Assembly: GCA_037445185.1 (NCBI GenBank)
Contig: JBBIKZ010000130.1
Span: 1 to 6,002, forward strand
Source: JANWZL01 sp037445185
GTDB lineage: Bacteria > Pseudomonadota > Gammaproteobacteria > Burkholderiales > Thiobacillaceae
Direction: 5' to 3'
Length of the DNA stretch: 6,002 nt
Shown here: positions 1 through 5,864 of the stretch, in pieces
How the letters are laid out: each line of letters opens with the position of its first letter
Position numbering within the stretch: the first letter of the stretch is position 1
Notes under the pieces: generated by a model
Database searches by the model: none
The model's input: the letters and a program-made list of their open reading frames with translations, nothing else
What the model was told of the DNA's origin: nothing
Translations under genes and position numbers: made by a program

Positions 1-6
1 AGGATT

Positions 7-612
7 ATGAGGACTGGCTGGGCATCGGTTCCTGACCGGTCGGCGACGGCCGGTCTGACCAGCCCGCTGCGGATCCGCCTGGCCCTGGCCGCCGAGCTGG
101 CGGCCATCAATGCGATCGTCGAGCGGGCCGTCATGACCTGGAAGCTGCCCGAGCGGGTCAAGCGCCTGGCCCTGCCCAGCTACCGCTACCACGCCCACGA
201 TCTCGCCCACCAGCGCATACTCGTGGCGGAACGCCTCGATACCGGCATCGTCGGCGTCGCCGCCCTGGAAGAGGCCGAGCCGAAGGACCTCCCCACAGCC
301 GGCGGCGGACTCCTGCTGCACGGCCTCTATGTCGATCCCGCCTGGCAGGGGCAAGGGGTCGGCAGCCGCCTGCTGGAGGCTGCCCTGGACACCTGCCGGC
401 AGACGGGCCAGGGCGGCCTCCTGGTCAAGGCGCAGCCCGATGCGGCCGGCTTCTTCCAGCGTCGCGGCATGCAGCGCCTGGCCATGAAAGACCCCGACCG
501 GGACTATCCCTACCGCTATTGGCTATCCGCCTTCGGCCCGGATGGTCGAGGCACCGTCGCGGACGGCGCCCACTCCCACCGATCGGAAGCGCCGCCCTTC
601 ACTCCCGTCTGA
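7..612 (+). CDS. GNAT family N-acetyltransferase
   Basis: Predicted acetyl-CoA-dependent N-acetyltransferase of the GNAT superfamily, 201 residues; the substrate cannot be told. The fold's acetyl-CoA-binding motif A is clear at about residues 107-127: a beta-strand (LHGLYVDP) followed by the pyrophosphate loop Q-G-Q-G-V-G and a helix (SRLLEAAL). A later strand (GLLVKA) and the segment A-GFFQRRGM match the typical C-terminal 'FYe+ GF' part of GNAT domains. The last 25 or so residues look like a disordered tail. The ATG at 7 is preceded by AGGA only two bases away, which is too close for a good ribosome site, and the frame stays open to the window edge. The true start may therefore lie upstream, and the gene may be cut by the window. 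Its 3' end overlaps the convergent phosphatase gene by 14 bp. Family assignment is firm; the start is uncertain. Confidence 0.85.
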   Translation: MRTGWASVPDRSATAGLTSPLRIRLALAAELAAINAIVERAVMTWKLPERVKRLALPSYRYHAHDLAHQRILVAERLDTGIVGVAALEEAEPKDLPTAGGGLLLHGLYVDPAWQGQGVGSRLLEAALDTCRQTGQGGLLVKAQPDAAGFFQRRGMQRLAMKDPDRDYPYRYWLSAFGPDGRGTVADGAHSHRSEAPPFTPV

Positions 613-1267
613 GGAGGTAGTCGTTGATGAAGCTGGCCAGACCGGCCGGCTTGAATTCCCGCTCGATCTTGTCCAGGTCGGCGACCTTCTCCGCCCATTC
701 GATCAGCCCCACCTCCGGGTGGTCCTTGTGGTAGGCCGCGTAGAGCTCGATCAGGTGATCGAACTTGCCCGCCTTGGAATGGCGGAAGTGGCCATAGGGC
801 CAGAGCCTGAGCTGATCGGTCTGTTCCAGGGGAATGCCCAAGCGGAAGTGCTGATAGAGCGTGGCGTAGATGCCGGCGCGATCGGCGCCTGCCTTGCAGT
901 GCATCCAGATGGGATATTCCACGGACTCGAAGATCTCCTTGGCGCGCTTGAGCCGCTCCAGGGTGGGGATGCTGCGCGAGGCGATGCTCACGTCGACGAG
1001 CTTTACCCCCAGCTTGGCGCATTGCTCCTGCTCGAAATACCAGTAGGCCGAATCGGGGTTGGCGCCTTTCAGGTTGAGGATGGTCTTGATGCCATACTTC
1101 CTGACGATGCGCCGCAGCTGCCACATGGTGGGCTGCGAGGAGCGGTAGGCCTCGTGCGACAGCCGGTGGAAATTGAGGCGGAAGACATTGGTGAAGTTGT
1201 GCTCCACCAGCATCGCATAGAGCCAGGCGATGGCACGGCCCCAGGGGGTGCGCAGGTCGAACCTCAT
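599..1267 (-). CDS. Dual-specificity/tyrosine phosphatase family protein
   Basis: Predicted cysteine-dependent phosphatase of the DSP/PTP superfamily, 222 residues. The catalytic P-loop is visible as H-C-K-A-G-A-D-R at residues 123-130, i.e. the HCx5R signature with nucleophile Cys124 and Arg130, followed by the usual helix (AGIYATLYQ). The upstream segments YRSSQP (41-46) and GIKTILNLKG (59-68) match the entry strand and 'vInLr' strand of prokaryotic DSP-like phosphatases. The general acid cannot be placed with certainty; Asp92 is a candidate. No signal peptide is obvious; residues 10-20 are mildly hydrophobic. The start ATG shares the ATGA overlap with the stop of the upstream exporter, so the two are probably translationally coupled. 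The substrate is unknown. Coupling to a lipid exporter suggests, by inference only, a phosphorylated envelope lipid or glycan, or control of envelope assembly. Confidence 0.85.
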   Translation of the reverse strand: MRFDLRTPWGRAIAWLYAMLVEHNFTNVFRLNFHRLSHEAYRSSQPTMWQLRRIVRKYGIKTILNLKGANPDSAYWYFEQEQCAKLGVKLVDVSIASRSIPTLERLKRAKEIFESVEYPIWMHCKAGADRAGIYATLYQHFRLGIPLEQTDQLRLWPYGHFRHSKAGKFDHLIELYAAYHKDHPEVGLIEWAEKVADLDKIEREFKPAGLASFINDYLLRRE

Positions 1268-2958
1268 CGATAGAGCTCCCGGAAATGCGAGCAGTCGCGC
1301 ATCAGCGCCGCCTTCGATCCCTCACACAACACACGGCCGTCCTGGATGAGGTAGATGCGGTCGGCGATCTCCACGCTCCGCAGGCGGTGGGCGATGATGA
1401 GGGTGATGATCTCCGGCGCCAGGGCGCGCAGGGTGTCGAGCACGGCCGCCTCGGAGGCGTTGTCCAGGGCGCTGGTGGCCTCGTCCAGGATCAGCACGTC
1501 GGGCTCGCGGTACAAGGCACGGGCGATGGCGATACGCTGACGCTGTCCGCCGGAGAGGTTGGTACCTGCCTCGTTGAGCCGAGTCCAGATCCCCTCGGGC
1601 AGCGCCCGCACATAGTCCCACAGATGGGCACGGCTGAGGGCCGCGATCACGCGCGCTGCGTCGACCTCGGCGCCGTAGGCCACGTTGGCGGCGATCGAGT
1701 CGCTGAAGATATGCACGCGCTGGGTGACGATGGCGATGCGGCTGCGCACCGAGGCGAGGGTGTAGTCGCGGATGTCGCGTCCATTGAGGCTCACCCGCCC
1801 GCCCGAGGCGTCGTAGAAACGCAGCAGCAGGCTCGCCACCGAACTCTTGCCGCCGCCGCTTGGGCCCACCAGGGCGATGACCTCGCCGCGTTTGGCCGAC
1901 AGGCTCACCTCGCGCAAGGCCACCTGCTCGCCATAGGCGAGTCTCACCCGGTCGAGTCCCAGTTCCGTGACGGACGCCAGTTCCTGCGTGCCGCTCTTCA
2001 CCTCGGGGGCCAGATCCAGCATGGCCTGGATGCGTTCCTGCGCCGCCACGGCGTCCTGGAACTGGGTATAGGTGGCGGACAGGCGCCGGATCGGATCGAC
2101 CGCCATGAGCAGCGCCGCCATGAAGGAGAAGAAGGCCCCTGCGCTCAACTCCCCTGCCACCACCTGCCGGCCGCCGATGTAGATCACCGCCGCGGCCGAG
2201 AACGAGGCAAAGAGTTCCATCACCGGCACCACCAGGGCGCTGGTGCGCACCGCCTTCATGCTGATTCCGAAGACGCCGCGATTGATGTCGGCAAAGCGCC
2301 GCGCCTCGAAGGTCTCGGTGTGATAGGCCTTGATCGCCTCGACGTTGGTGAACATCTCGGCGAGGCTCGTCGTCAGCTCGGCATTGCGGGCCTGGGCGGC
2401 GTGGGCGATACGTTTCAGTCGCCGCGACAGTCGGTCCACCGGCACGTAGGCGGCCGGGATCACGATCAGGGTGAAGAAGGCGAGCGTGGGGCTCTGGTAG
2501 ATGACCACCCCGATCAGGGCGAGCGCGGTGAGGGTCTCGCGCAGCAGGGTGGCGAGGCTCACCGAGACCGCGTTCTGGATGCGGGCGATGTCGTTGCTGA
2601 CGCGACTGATGAGCTCGCCCGAGTGGTGGCGGTGGAAGAAGGCGAGGTCCAGATGCAGCATGTGACTGAGCAGGCGATCGCGCACCTTGCGCACGATGTC
2701 CTGGCCGACATGGTTCATGGCATAGATCTGCGCATAGCTGCCCAAGCCCTTGGCCAGATAGGCCAGGATGAGAAAGAGGGGCAACAGATGGAGCAAGCCG
2801 GTGTTCTTCTCGATCAGCACCTCATCGAGAAGCGGCTTCATCATCCAGGCGATGGCCGCCGTCGCCCCCGCCACCGTGAGCATGGCCGCGAGCGCAAGCA
2901 GCAGCTTGCCGCGGTAATGCCGGTATTCCGGCCAGTAGGCGCGGATCAGGGCGTACAT
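1264..2958 (-). CDS. MsbA-like ABC exporter half-transporter (TMD-NBD fusion)
   Basis: Inner-membrane ABC exporter of about 564 residues, expected to work as a homodimer. The N-terminal half is a six-helix ABC transmembrane domain, with the MsbA-like stretch MMKPLLDEV just after helix 1 and a coupling segment GELISRVSNDI. The C-terminal half is a complete ATPase. Numbering from the ATG at 2958: A-loop Tyr342, Walker A GPSGGGKSS 365-373, Q-loop Gln413, signature LSGGQ 468-472, Walker B VLILDE 488-493 with catalytic Glu493, H-loop His524. All catalytic motifs are intact. The frame extends to a GTG at 3087, but those 43 extra residues are Pro/Ala/Ser-rich, unlike exporter N-termini, and that GTG lacks a ribosome site. 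The ATG at 2958 has AGGA three bases upstream and gives the usual length (E. coli MsbA is 582 residues). The substrate is probably lipid A or a related amphiphile, but no lpxK neighbour is present, so it is not named msbA. Confidence 0.9.
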   Translation of the reverse strand: MYALIRAYWPEYRHYRGKLLLALAAMLTVAGATAAIAWMMKPLLDEVLIEKNTGLLHLLPLFLILAYLAKGLGSYAQIYAMNHVGQDIVRKVRDRLLSHMLHLDLAFFHRHHSGELISRVSNDIARIQNAVSVSLATLLRETLTALALIGVVIYQSPTLAFFTLIVIPAAYVPVDRLSRRLKRIAHAAQARNAELTTSLAEMFTNVEAIKAYHTETFEARRFADINRGVFGISMKAVRTSALVVPVMELFASFSAAAVIYIGGRQVVAGELSAGAFFSFMAALLMAVDPIRRLSATYTQFQDAVAAQERIQAMLDLAPEVKSGTQELASVTELGLDRVRLAYGEQVALREVSLSAKRGEVIALVGPSGGGKSSVASLLLRFYDASGGRVSLNGRDIRDYTLASVRSRIAIVTQRVHIFSDSIAANVAYGAEVDAARVIAALSRAHLWDYVRALPEGIWTRLNEAGTNLSGGQRQRIAIARALYREPDVLILDEATSALDNASEAAVLDTLRALAPEIITLIIAHRLRSVEIADRIYLIQDGRVLCEGSKAALMRDCSHFRELYR

Positions 2959-3141
2959 GAGTCCTGAACCGACCAGGAAGGGCGGCGTATGCGACGCCAG
3001 GGGAGCGGCAAGCGATGAAGCTGCAAGGTCAGCACTACAGGGGGATGGGCATGGAACGGGCGAATAGTATCCCGGATTGCCCGACACTGGACCGGCCTGG
3101 ACGAGCCGTGGCCCCAGATTGATCGTTTTCGTAGATGAACT

Positions 3142-3162
3142 AATTTAAGACAATCAATTTAA
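3142..3162. repeat. Short direct repeat AATTTAA, 14-bp period
   Basis: The heptamer AATTTAA occurs at 3142-3148 and again at 3156-3162, inside the AT-rich island between the divergent genes. Two half-sites spaced about 1.3 helical turns apart could be a regulator binding site or an UP-element. They could also be chance in AT-rich sequence. Confidence 0.35.
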
Positions 3163-3187
3163 AAAATAATGTCGTGTGCGCTGTAAT
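3159..3187 (+). promoter_or_regulatory. Candidate sigma-70 promoter for the ZIP-ferritin unit
   Basis: A -35-like TTAAAA (3159-3164, 4 of 6 consensus bases) lies 17 bp before a -10-like TGTAAT (3182-3187, 5 of 6), with A/T-rich sequence upstream. It would give a leader of roughly 100 nt before the ZIP start. The match is modest and rests only on position and consensus. Confidence 0.3.
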
Positions 3188-3218
3188 GGAAACGGGTTGT
3201 GCATGAACCGCGCAGAGT

Positions 3219-3257
3219 GCCCTGATGCGGCCGCCCCGCTCTCCGGCATGGCAGGGC
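3219..3257 (+). other. Imperfect stem-loop in the ZIP transporter leader
   Basis: GCCCTGATGC (3219-3228) can pair with GCAT (3246-3249) plus CAGGGC (3252-3257), leaving a GG bulge on the 3' side and a GC-rich apical loop. It sits inside the predicted leader of the ZIP gene. There is no following T-run, so it is not a standard terminator. No known riboswitch class was recognised. Confidence 0.35.
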
Positions 3258-3297
3258 TCGCCTCCGAGGCCGAAACTGTCGCGGTGCAGGACCTACA

Positions 3298-4272
3298 GTG
3301 ATTGCATGTGAACACTGCGGAGCCAGGAAGATGACAGACATCGACATGGCAAGACCGACCCCACCCCCTGCGCTGGGTGCGGCCTGGCTCGCCCAGGCCC
3401 AGCACCATCCCTGGACAGCGCTTGGCCTGGCGGCTTCTCTGCTTGCCGTCGTCGTGCTGCTGGCCGCGAGCCTCTGGCAGGTCGTCGCCGGCGAGGCGGG
3501 CGCGACCCTCCAGGTGGCGCTGCTGGGCGGGCTGGCCGGCTTCGCCGCCACCGCCGCAGGCGCCTTGCCCGCCCTCTCCCTGCGTCATCTCGCCCAGCGC
3601 ACCGAGGACGTCATGCTCGGCTTCGCCGCCGGCATGATGCTGGCGGCGAGCGCCTTCTCCCTCATCCTGCCCGGCATCGCCGCCGGCGAGGAGCTCACCG
3701 GCAGCGGGATGCTGGCGGCGCTCACGGTGGTCGCCGGACTCGCGCTGGGGGTGCTGCTGATGCTGGGCCTGGACCAGTTCACCCCGCACGAGCACGTGCA
3801 CGGCGGCCCCTGCGGGGCAGGCTGCGAGCGTGTCAACCGGGTCTGGCTGTTCGTGCTGGCCATCGCGCTGCACAACCTGCCCGAGGGCATGGCCATCGGC
3901 GTGGCCTTCTCACGCGGCGACCTCTCGGTCGGCCTGCCGCTCACCGCTGCCATCGCCATGCAGGACATCCCGGAAGGCCTGGCGGTGGCCATGGCCTTGC
4001 GCGCCGTCGGTGTTGCCGCCCCGCGGGCGGTGGCGATCGCCGCCCTGAGCGGACTCATGGAACCGATCGGGGCACTGCTCGGGGTGGGGCTCACCAGCGG
4101 GCTCGCCCTGGCCTACCCGATCGGCATGGGGCTCGCCGCCGGCGCCATGATCTTCGTGGTCTCGCACGAGGTCATCCCGGAGACCCACCGCAACGGCCAT
4201 CAGACCCCGGCCACCCTGGGCCTGATGGGCGGATTCGCTATCATGATGGTATTGGACACCGCGCTCGGCTGA
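3298..4272 (+). CDS. ZIP family (GufA/ZupT-like) divalent metal transporter
   Basis: Predicted inner-membrane ZIP-family carrier, 324 residues, for a divalent cation such as Zn, Fe or Mn; the metal is not determined. Signature motifs are clear: HNLPEG at 192-197 (helix 4), QDIPEG at 222-227 (helix 5), SGLMEPIGA around Glu255 and SHEVIPET at 289-296. Gln instead of His in the second PEG motif fits GufA-like members. A His/Cys-bearing loop (HEHVHGGPCGAGC, 164-176) lies before helix 4, where ZIP proteins often carry a metal-binding loop. About eight hydrophobic segments are present. The start is ambiguous. The GTG at 3298 has AGGA at 3288-3291 with 6-nt spacing, but its first 11 codons are unusually AT-rich at third positions. 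The ATG at 3331 has AGGAAG abutting it and gives 313 residues. Only 34 bp separate it from the ferritin-like gene, implying one operon. Confidence 0.88.
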   Translation: MIACEHCGARKMTDIDMARPTPPPALGAAWLAQAQHHPWTALGLAASLLAVVVLLAASLWQVVAGEAGATLQVALLGGLAGFAATAAGALPALSLRHLAQRTEDVMLGFAAGMMLAASAFSLILPGIAAGEELTGSGMLAALTVVAGLALGVLLMLGLDQFTPHEHVHGGPCGAGCERVNRVWLFVLAIALHNLPEGMAIGVAFSRGDLSVGLPLTAAIAMQDIPEGLAVAMALRAVGVAAPRAVAIAALSGLMEPIGALLGVGLTSGLALAYPIGMGLAAGAMIFVVSHEVIPETHRNGHQTPATLGLMGGFAIMMVLDTALG

Positions 4273-4292
4273 GCGAGCGCCTCAACCACGAC

Positions 4293-4300
4293 GGAAGGAG
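4293..4300 (+). promoter_or_regulatory. Strong ribosome binding site of the ferritin-like gene
   Basis: GGAAGGAG ends six bases before the ATG at 4307. This near-consensus site fixes that start and suggests the ferritin-like protein is made at a higher level than the upstream transporter. Confidence 0.7.
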
Positions 4301-4306
4301 AACGAC

Positions 4307-4909
4307 ATGGCAAGAAACCAGACCAAGACTAGCACCAAGCGCAGCAAGGCCGAGAAGAAGGACAAGACCGGGGTGGCCCAGCCCTTTCTCACCGACATCG
4401 AGACCCTGCGCGAGCGGGCGCGCAAGCATATCGAGGACGGCGCCGTCACCGCCGGCTACCAGGCCGACCGCGCCACGGTGATCAAACTGCTGAACGAGGC
4501 CCTGGCCACCGAGCTGGTGTGCATCCTGCGCTACAAGCGGCACTTCTTCATGGCCAGCGGCATCAATGCCGACGCCGTGGCGCAGGAGTTTCTGCAGCAC
4601 GCCAACGAAGAGCAGCAACACGCCGACCAGATCGCCGCGCGCATCGTCCAGCTCAAAGGCGAGCCCAACTTCAACCCGGAAGGGCTGCTCACCCGCAGCC
4701 ATGCCGAGTACGTCGAGGGCGAGGACCTGATCGACATGATCAAGGAGGACCTGGTGGCCGAGCGCATCGCCATCGACAGCTACGGCGAGATGATCCGCTA
4801 CATCGGCGACAAGGATGTCACCACCCGGCGTATGCTGGAAGGCATCCTTGCCGTTGAAGAGGAGCACGCCGACGATCTCGCCAGCCTGCTCGAAGAGCTG
4901 AAGCGCTGA
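4307..4909 (+). CDS. Ferritin-like di-iron protein with lysine-rich N-terminal tail
   Basis: Predicted cytoplasmic four-helix-bundle ferritin-like protein, 200 residues, of a bacterioferritin/Dps-like family. A complete di-iron ligand set can be placed: Glu69 (ATEL), Glu102 and His105 (EEQQHAD, ExxH), Glu152 (LVAERI), Glu184 and His187 (EEEHAD, ExxH). The spacing parallels E. coli Bfr Glu18, Glu51, His54, Glu94, Glu127 and His130; the first two are 33 residues apart in both. The Bfr heme ligand Met52 is Gln103 here, so heme binding is not expected. Residues 1-20 are rich in Lys, Arg, Thr and Ser and look disordered, like the DNA-binding tails of some Dps proteins; DNA binding is inference. 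The likely role is Fe(II) oxidation and storage or protection from peroxide. It is second in a unit with the ZIP transporter, which may supply or adjust its metal. It converges on bfr. Confidence 0.85.
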   Translation: MARNQTKTSTKRSKAEKKDKTGVAQPFLTDIETLRERARKHIEDGAVTAGYQADRATVIKLLNEALATELVCILRYKRHFFMASGINADAVAQEFLQHANEEQQHADQIAARIVQLKGEPNFNPEGLLTRSHAEYVEGEDLIDMIKEDLVAERIAIDSYGEMIRYIGDKDVTTRRMLEGILAVEEEHADDLASLLEELKR

Positions 4910-4915
4910 CTTGCA

Positions 4916-4938
4916 CCGCCAGCTTGTACCGCTGGCGG
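4916..4938. terminator. Perfect inverted repeat between convergent ferritin genes
   Basis: CCGCCAGC (4916-4923) and GCTGGCGG (4931-4938) form a perfect 8-bp GC-rich stem with a 7-base loop. It sits in the 42-bp gap between the 3' ends of the ferritin-like gene and bfr. The position suits a shared bidirectional terminator. No T-tract follows on either strand, so it may instead protect the 3' ends of transcripts or assist Rho-dependent ending. Confidence 0.55.
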
Positions 4939-4951
4939 GCGGATCAGGATC

Positions 4952-5434
4952 TCAGCTGGATGCCAGTTTGCCCATGGCTGACTGCAGATAGTTCTGCAGC
5001 CCCATCTGCTCGATCAGGCCGAGTTGGGTTTCCAGAAAGTCGATGTGTTCTTCGGTGTCCTCGAGGATAGCCTCGAGGACCTCGCGTGAGACGTAGTCCT
5101 TCACCGATTCGCAGTAGTGGATGGCATCCAGGTAATGAGCGCGCCCCTGCTGCTCCAGCTTGAGATCGCAGGTAAGACACTCGGGCACGTTCTCGCCGAT
5201 CAGGAGTTTGCCCAAGTCCTGCAGGTTGGGCAGTCCTTCGAGGAAAAGGATGCGTTCGATCAGCTTGTCGGCGTGGCGCATCTCCTAGATGGATTCCTCA
5301 TATTCATGCTTGGCCAGATCGTGGTAGCCCCAGTTCTTGTACATGCGGGCATGCAGGAAGTATTGGTTGATGGCCGTGAGCTCGATGGTCAGGGCCTTGT
5401 TGAGCAGTTGGATGACCTTTTTGTCGCCTTTCAT
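4952..5434 (-). pseudogene. bfr: Bacterioferritin gene interrupted by an in-frame amber codon
   Basis: Read through, the frame gives 160 positions, against 158 in E. coli Bfr, with strong similarity throughout: start MKGDKKVI, then ELTAINQYFLHARM, EMRHADKLIERILFLEG, LPNLQDLGKL and end GLQNYLQ. The start ATG at 5434 has AAAGGAG eight bases upstream. Codon 50 is TAG (5285-5287), where E. coli has Asp50, so normal translation yields a 49-residue fragment. Sequence on both sides stays in frame and conserved. Beyond the stop the key residues remain: Glu51, heme ligand Met52, His54, Glu94 and His130; Glu18 and Tyr25 lie before it. Position 127, a ferroxidase Glu in E. coli, is Thr here (DTEEH). An ATG two codons after the stop (5281) could restart a 109-residue piece lacking helix A and much of helix B. 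Bfr would otherwise be a 24-mer heme iron store. A recent nonsense mutation, a base error and suppression are all possible. Confidence 0.85.
5285..5287 (-). other. Premature amber (TAG) codon in bfr
   Basis: The minus-strand codon order around this site is Glu-Ser-Ile-TAG-Glu-Met-Arg-His. One base change from GAG (Glu), CAG (Gln) or AAG (Lys) would create it. Many bacterioferritins carry Glu or Asp at this position, so GAG to TAG is the simplest origin. Confidence 0.85.
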
Positions 5435-5606
5435 GATGCATTCTCCTTTGCTTGAGGGTCAGGTGTGCGTCCAGGCCGGTGGCGGCGTGCGCCCGTGACG
5501 GCCCGGCGGCCTGCACGGCTGCCGGATGCAGTGCGTGGCGATGGACCGAGTCAGTTGGCTCAGCCGGCAGTCATGACTCGATCTGCCTTCGGCTGCATGG
5601 CGAACG
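5435..5606. other. bfd-bfr intergenic region
   Basis: This 172-bp GC-rich gap lies between the stop of bfd and the start of bfr. It carries the bfr ribosome site (AAAGGAG, minus strand, 5443-5449) and a 10-bp palindrome AGTCATGACT (5569-5578) just past the bfd stop. No convincing promoter or terminator was found. bfr may therefore depend on read-through from the bfd promoter, although the gap is long for a tight operon. Confidence 0.45.
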
Positions 5607-5807
5607 TCAGGCCGCACGGGCATCGGCCTGCTCGTCCTGGCAATATGATAGGCAGTCGCGCAGGATGTGGTGGGCGCAGCGGGCGCATTTCGCGCACTCC
5701 GAGGCCACGCCCAGACATTCCTTCAGGGCCTTGACCGACTTGACGCCCGTGCGCGCGGCCTCGCGTACCTGGCGCTCGGTTACGGCCTGGCAGACACAAA
5801 CGTACAT
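5607..5807 (-). CDS. bfd: Bacterioferritin-associated ferredoxin Bfd
   Basis: Small [2Fe-2S] protein of 66 residues (E. coli Bfd has 64). In its known role it docks on bacterioferritin and passes electrons through the heme to release stored iron as Fe(II). The cluster ligands fall at the expected positions: Cys4 and Cys6 (MYVCVC) and Cys38 and Cys41 (ECAKC), in a BFD-like [2Fe-2S] fold. Extra cysteines at 31, 44, 52 and 56 and a His pair at 46-47 are unusual compared with E. coli Bfd. AGGGGGAG lies three bases before the ATG, with its 5' part at normal distance. It is the first gene of the bfd-bfr direction, as in E. coli, and a Fur-like site overlaps its promoter. This predicts induction under iron limitation, when stored iron must be released. 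Its partner gene here is broken by a stop codon. Confidence 0.92.
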   Translation of the reverse strand: MYVCVCQAVTERQVREAARTGVKSVKALKECLGVASECAKCARCAHHILRDCLSYCQDEQADARAA

Positions 5808-5845
5808 GAGCTCCCCCTACGGTCTGAATGGTCAGCATCATACAC

Positions 5846-5864
5846 AACAACGAGAATCATTATT
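5846..5864 (-). promoter_or_regulatory. Fur box upstream of bfd
   Basis: On the plus strand the site reads AACAACGAGAATCATTATT. It matches the 19-bp Fur consensus GATAATGATAATCATTATC at 14 of 19 positions, including the AATCATTAT core. It ends 38 bp before the bfd start and covers the predicted -10 element and start point, the classic place for iron-dependent repression. Confidence 0.75.

Larger units (their letters stand above)
2959..3297. promoter_or_regulatory. Divergent non-coding control region
   Basis: This is the gap between the likely exporter start (minus strand) and the ZIP transporter start (plus strand). It contains a small perfect hairpin near the exporter start (GGCGT/ACGCC, 2984-2998), an AT-rich island at about 3121-3170 in otherwise GC-rich DNA, and a GC-rich imperfect stem-loop at 3219-3257. 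Both divergent units are probably transcribed from the AT-rich island. No convincing minus-strand -35/-10 pair was found. The part up to 3087 would become coding if the exporter used the upstream GTG. Confidence 0.55.

Noticed and set aside
542..1273. 243-residue plus-strand open frame opposite the phosphatase
   Set aside because: The opposite strand encodes the HCx5R phosphatase. This frame shows no recognisable motif and overlaps both neighbours.
1285..2967. 560-residue plus-strand open frame opposite the ABC exporter
   Set aside because: It is antisense to a gene with every ABC motif intact. Its translation is His/Gly/Asp/Arg-rich without domains, as expected from the complement of GC-biased codons.
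2959..3087. 43-residue N-terminal extension of the ABC exporter
   Set aside because: It starts with GTG without a ribosome site and is Pro/Ser/Ala-rich, unlike exporter N-termini. The ATG at 2958 gives the normal family start.
3171..3297. MerR-type (CadR/ZntR) operator or manganese riboswitch in the ZIP leader
   Set aside because: No ACCCTATAG-type dyad with 19-20 bp spacing and no recognisable yybP-ykoY core was found.
3296..3317. CAGTG/CACTG inverted repeat around the possible GTG start of the ZIP gene
   Set aside because: Five-base arms 12 bases apart are too weak to claim an operator or a translation-control hairpin.
3154..3873. Minus-strand open frames opposite the ZIP gene
   Set aside because: Low-complexity Gly/Gln/Arg/Ala translations complementary to a clear ZIP transporter.
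5569..5578. 10-bp palindrome AGTCATGACT after bfd
   Set aside because: Too short and without a T-run to be called a terminator. It may be chance; noted only within the intergenic entry.
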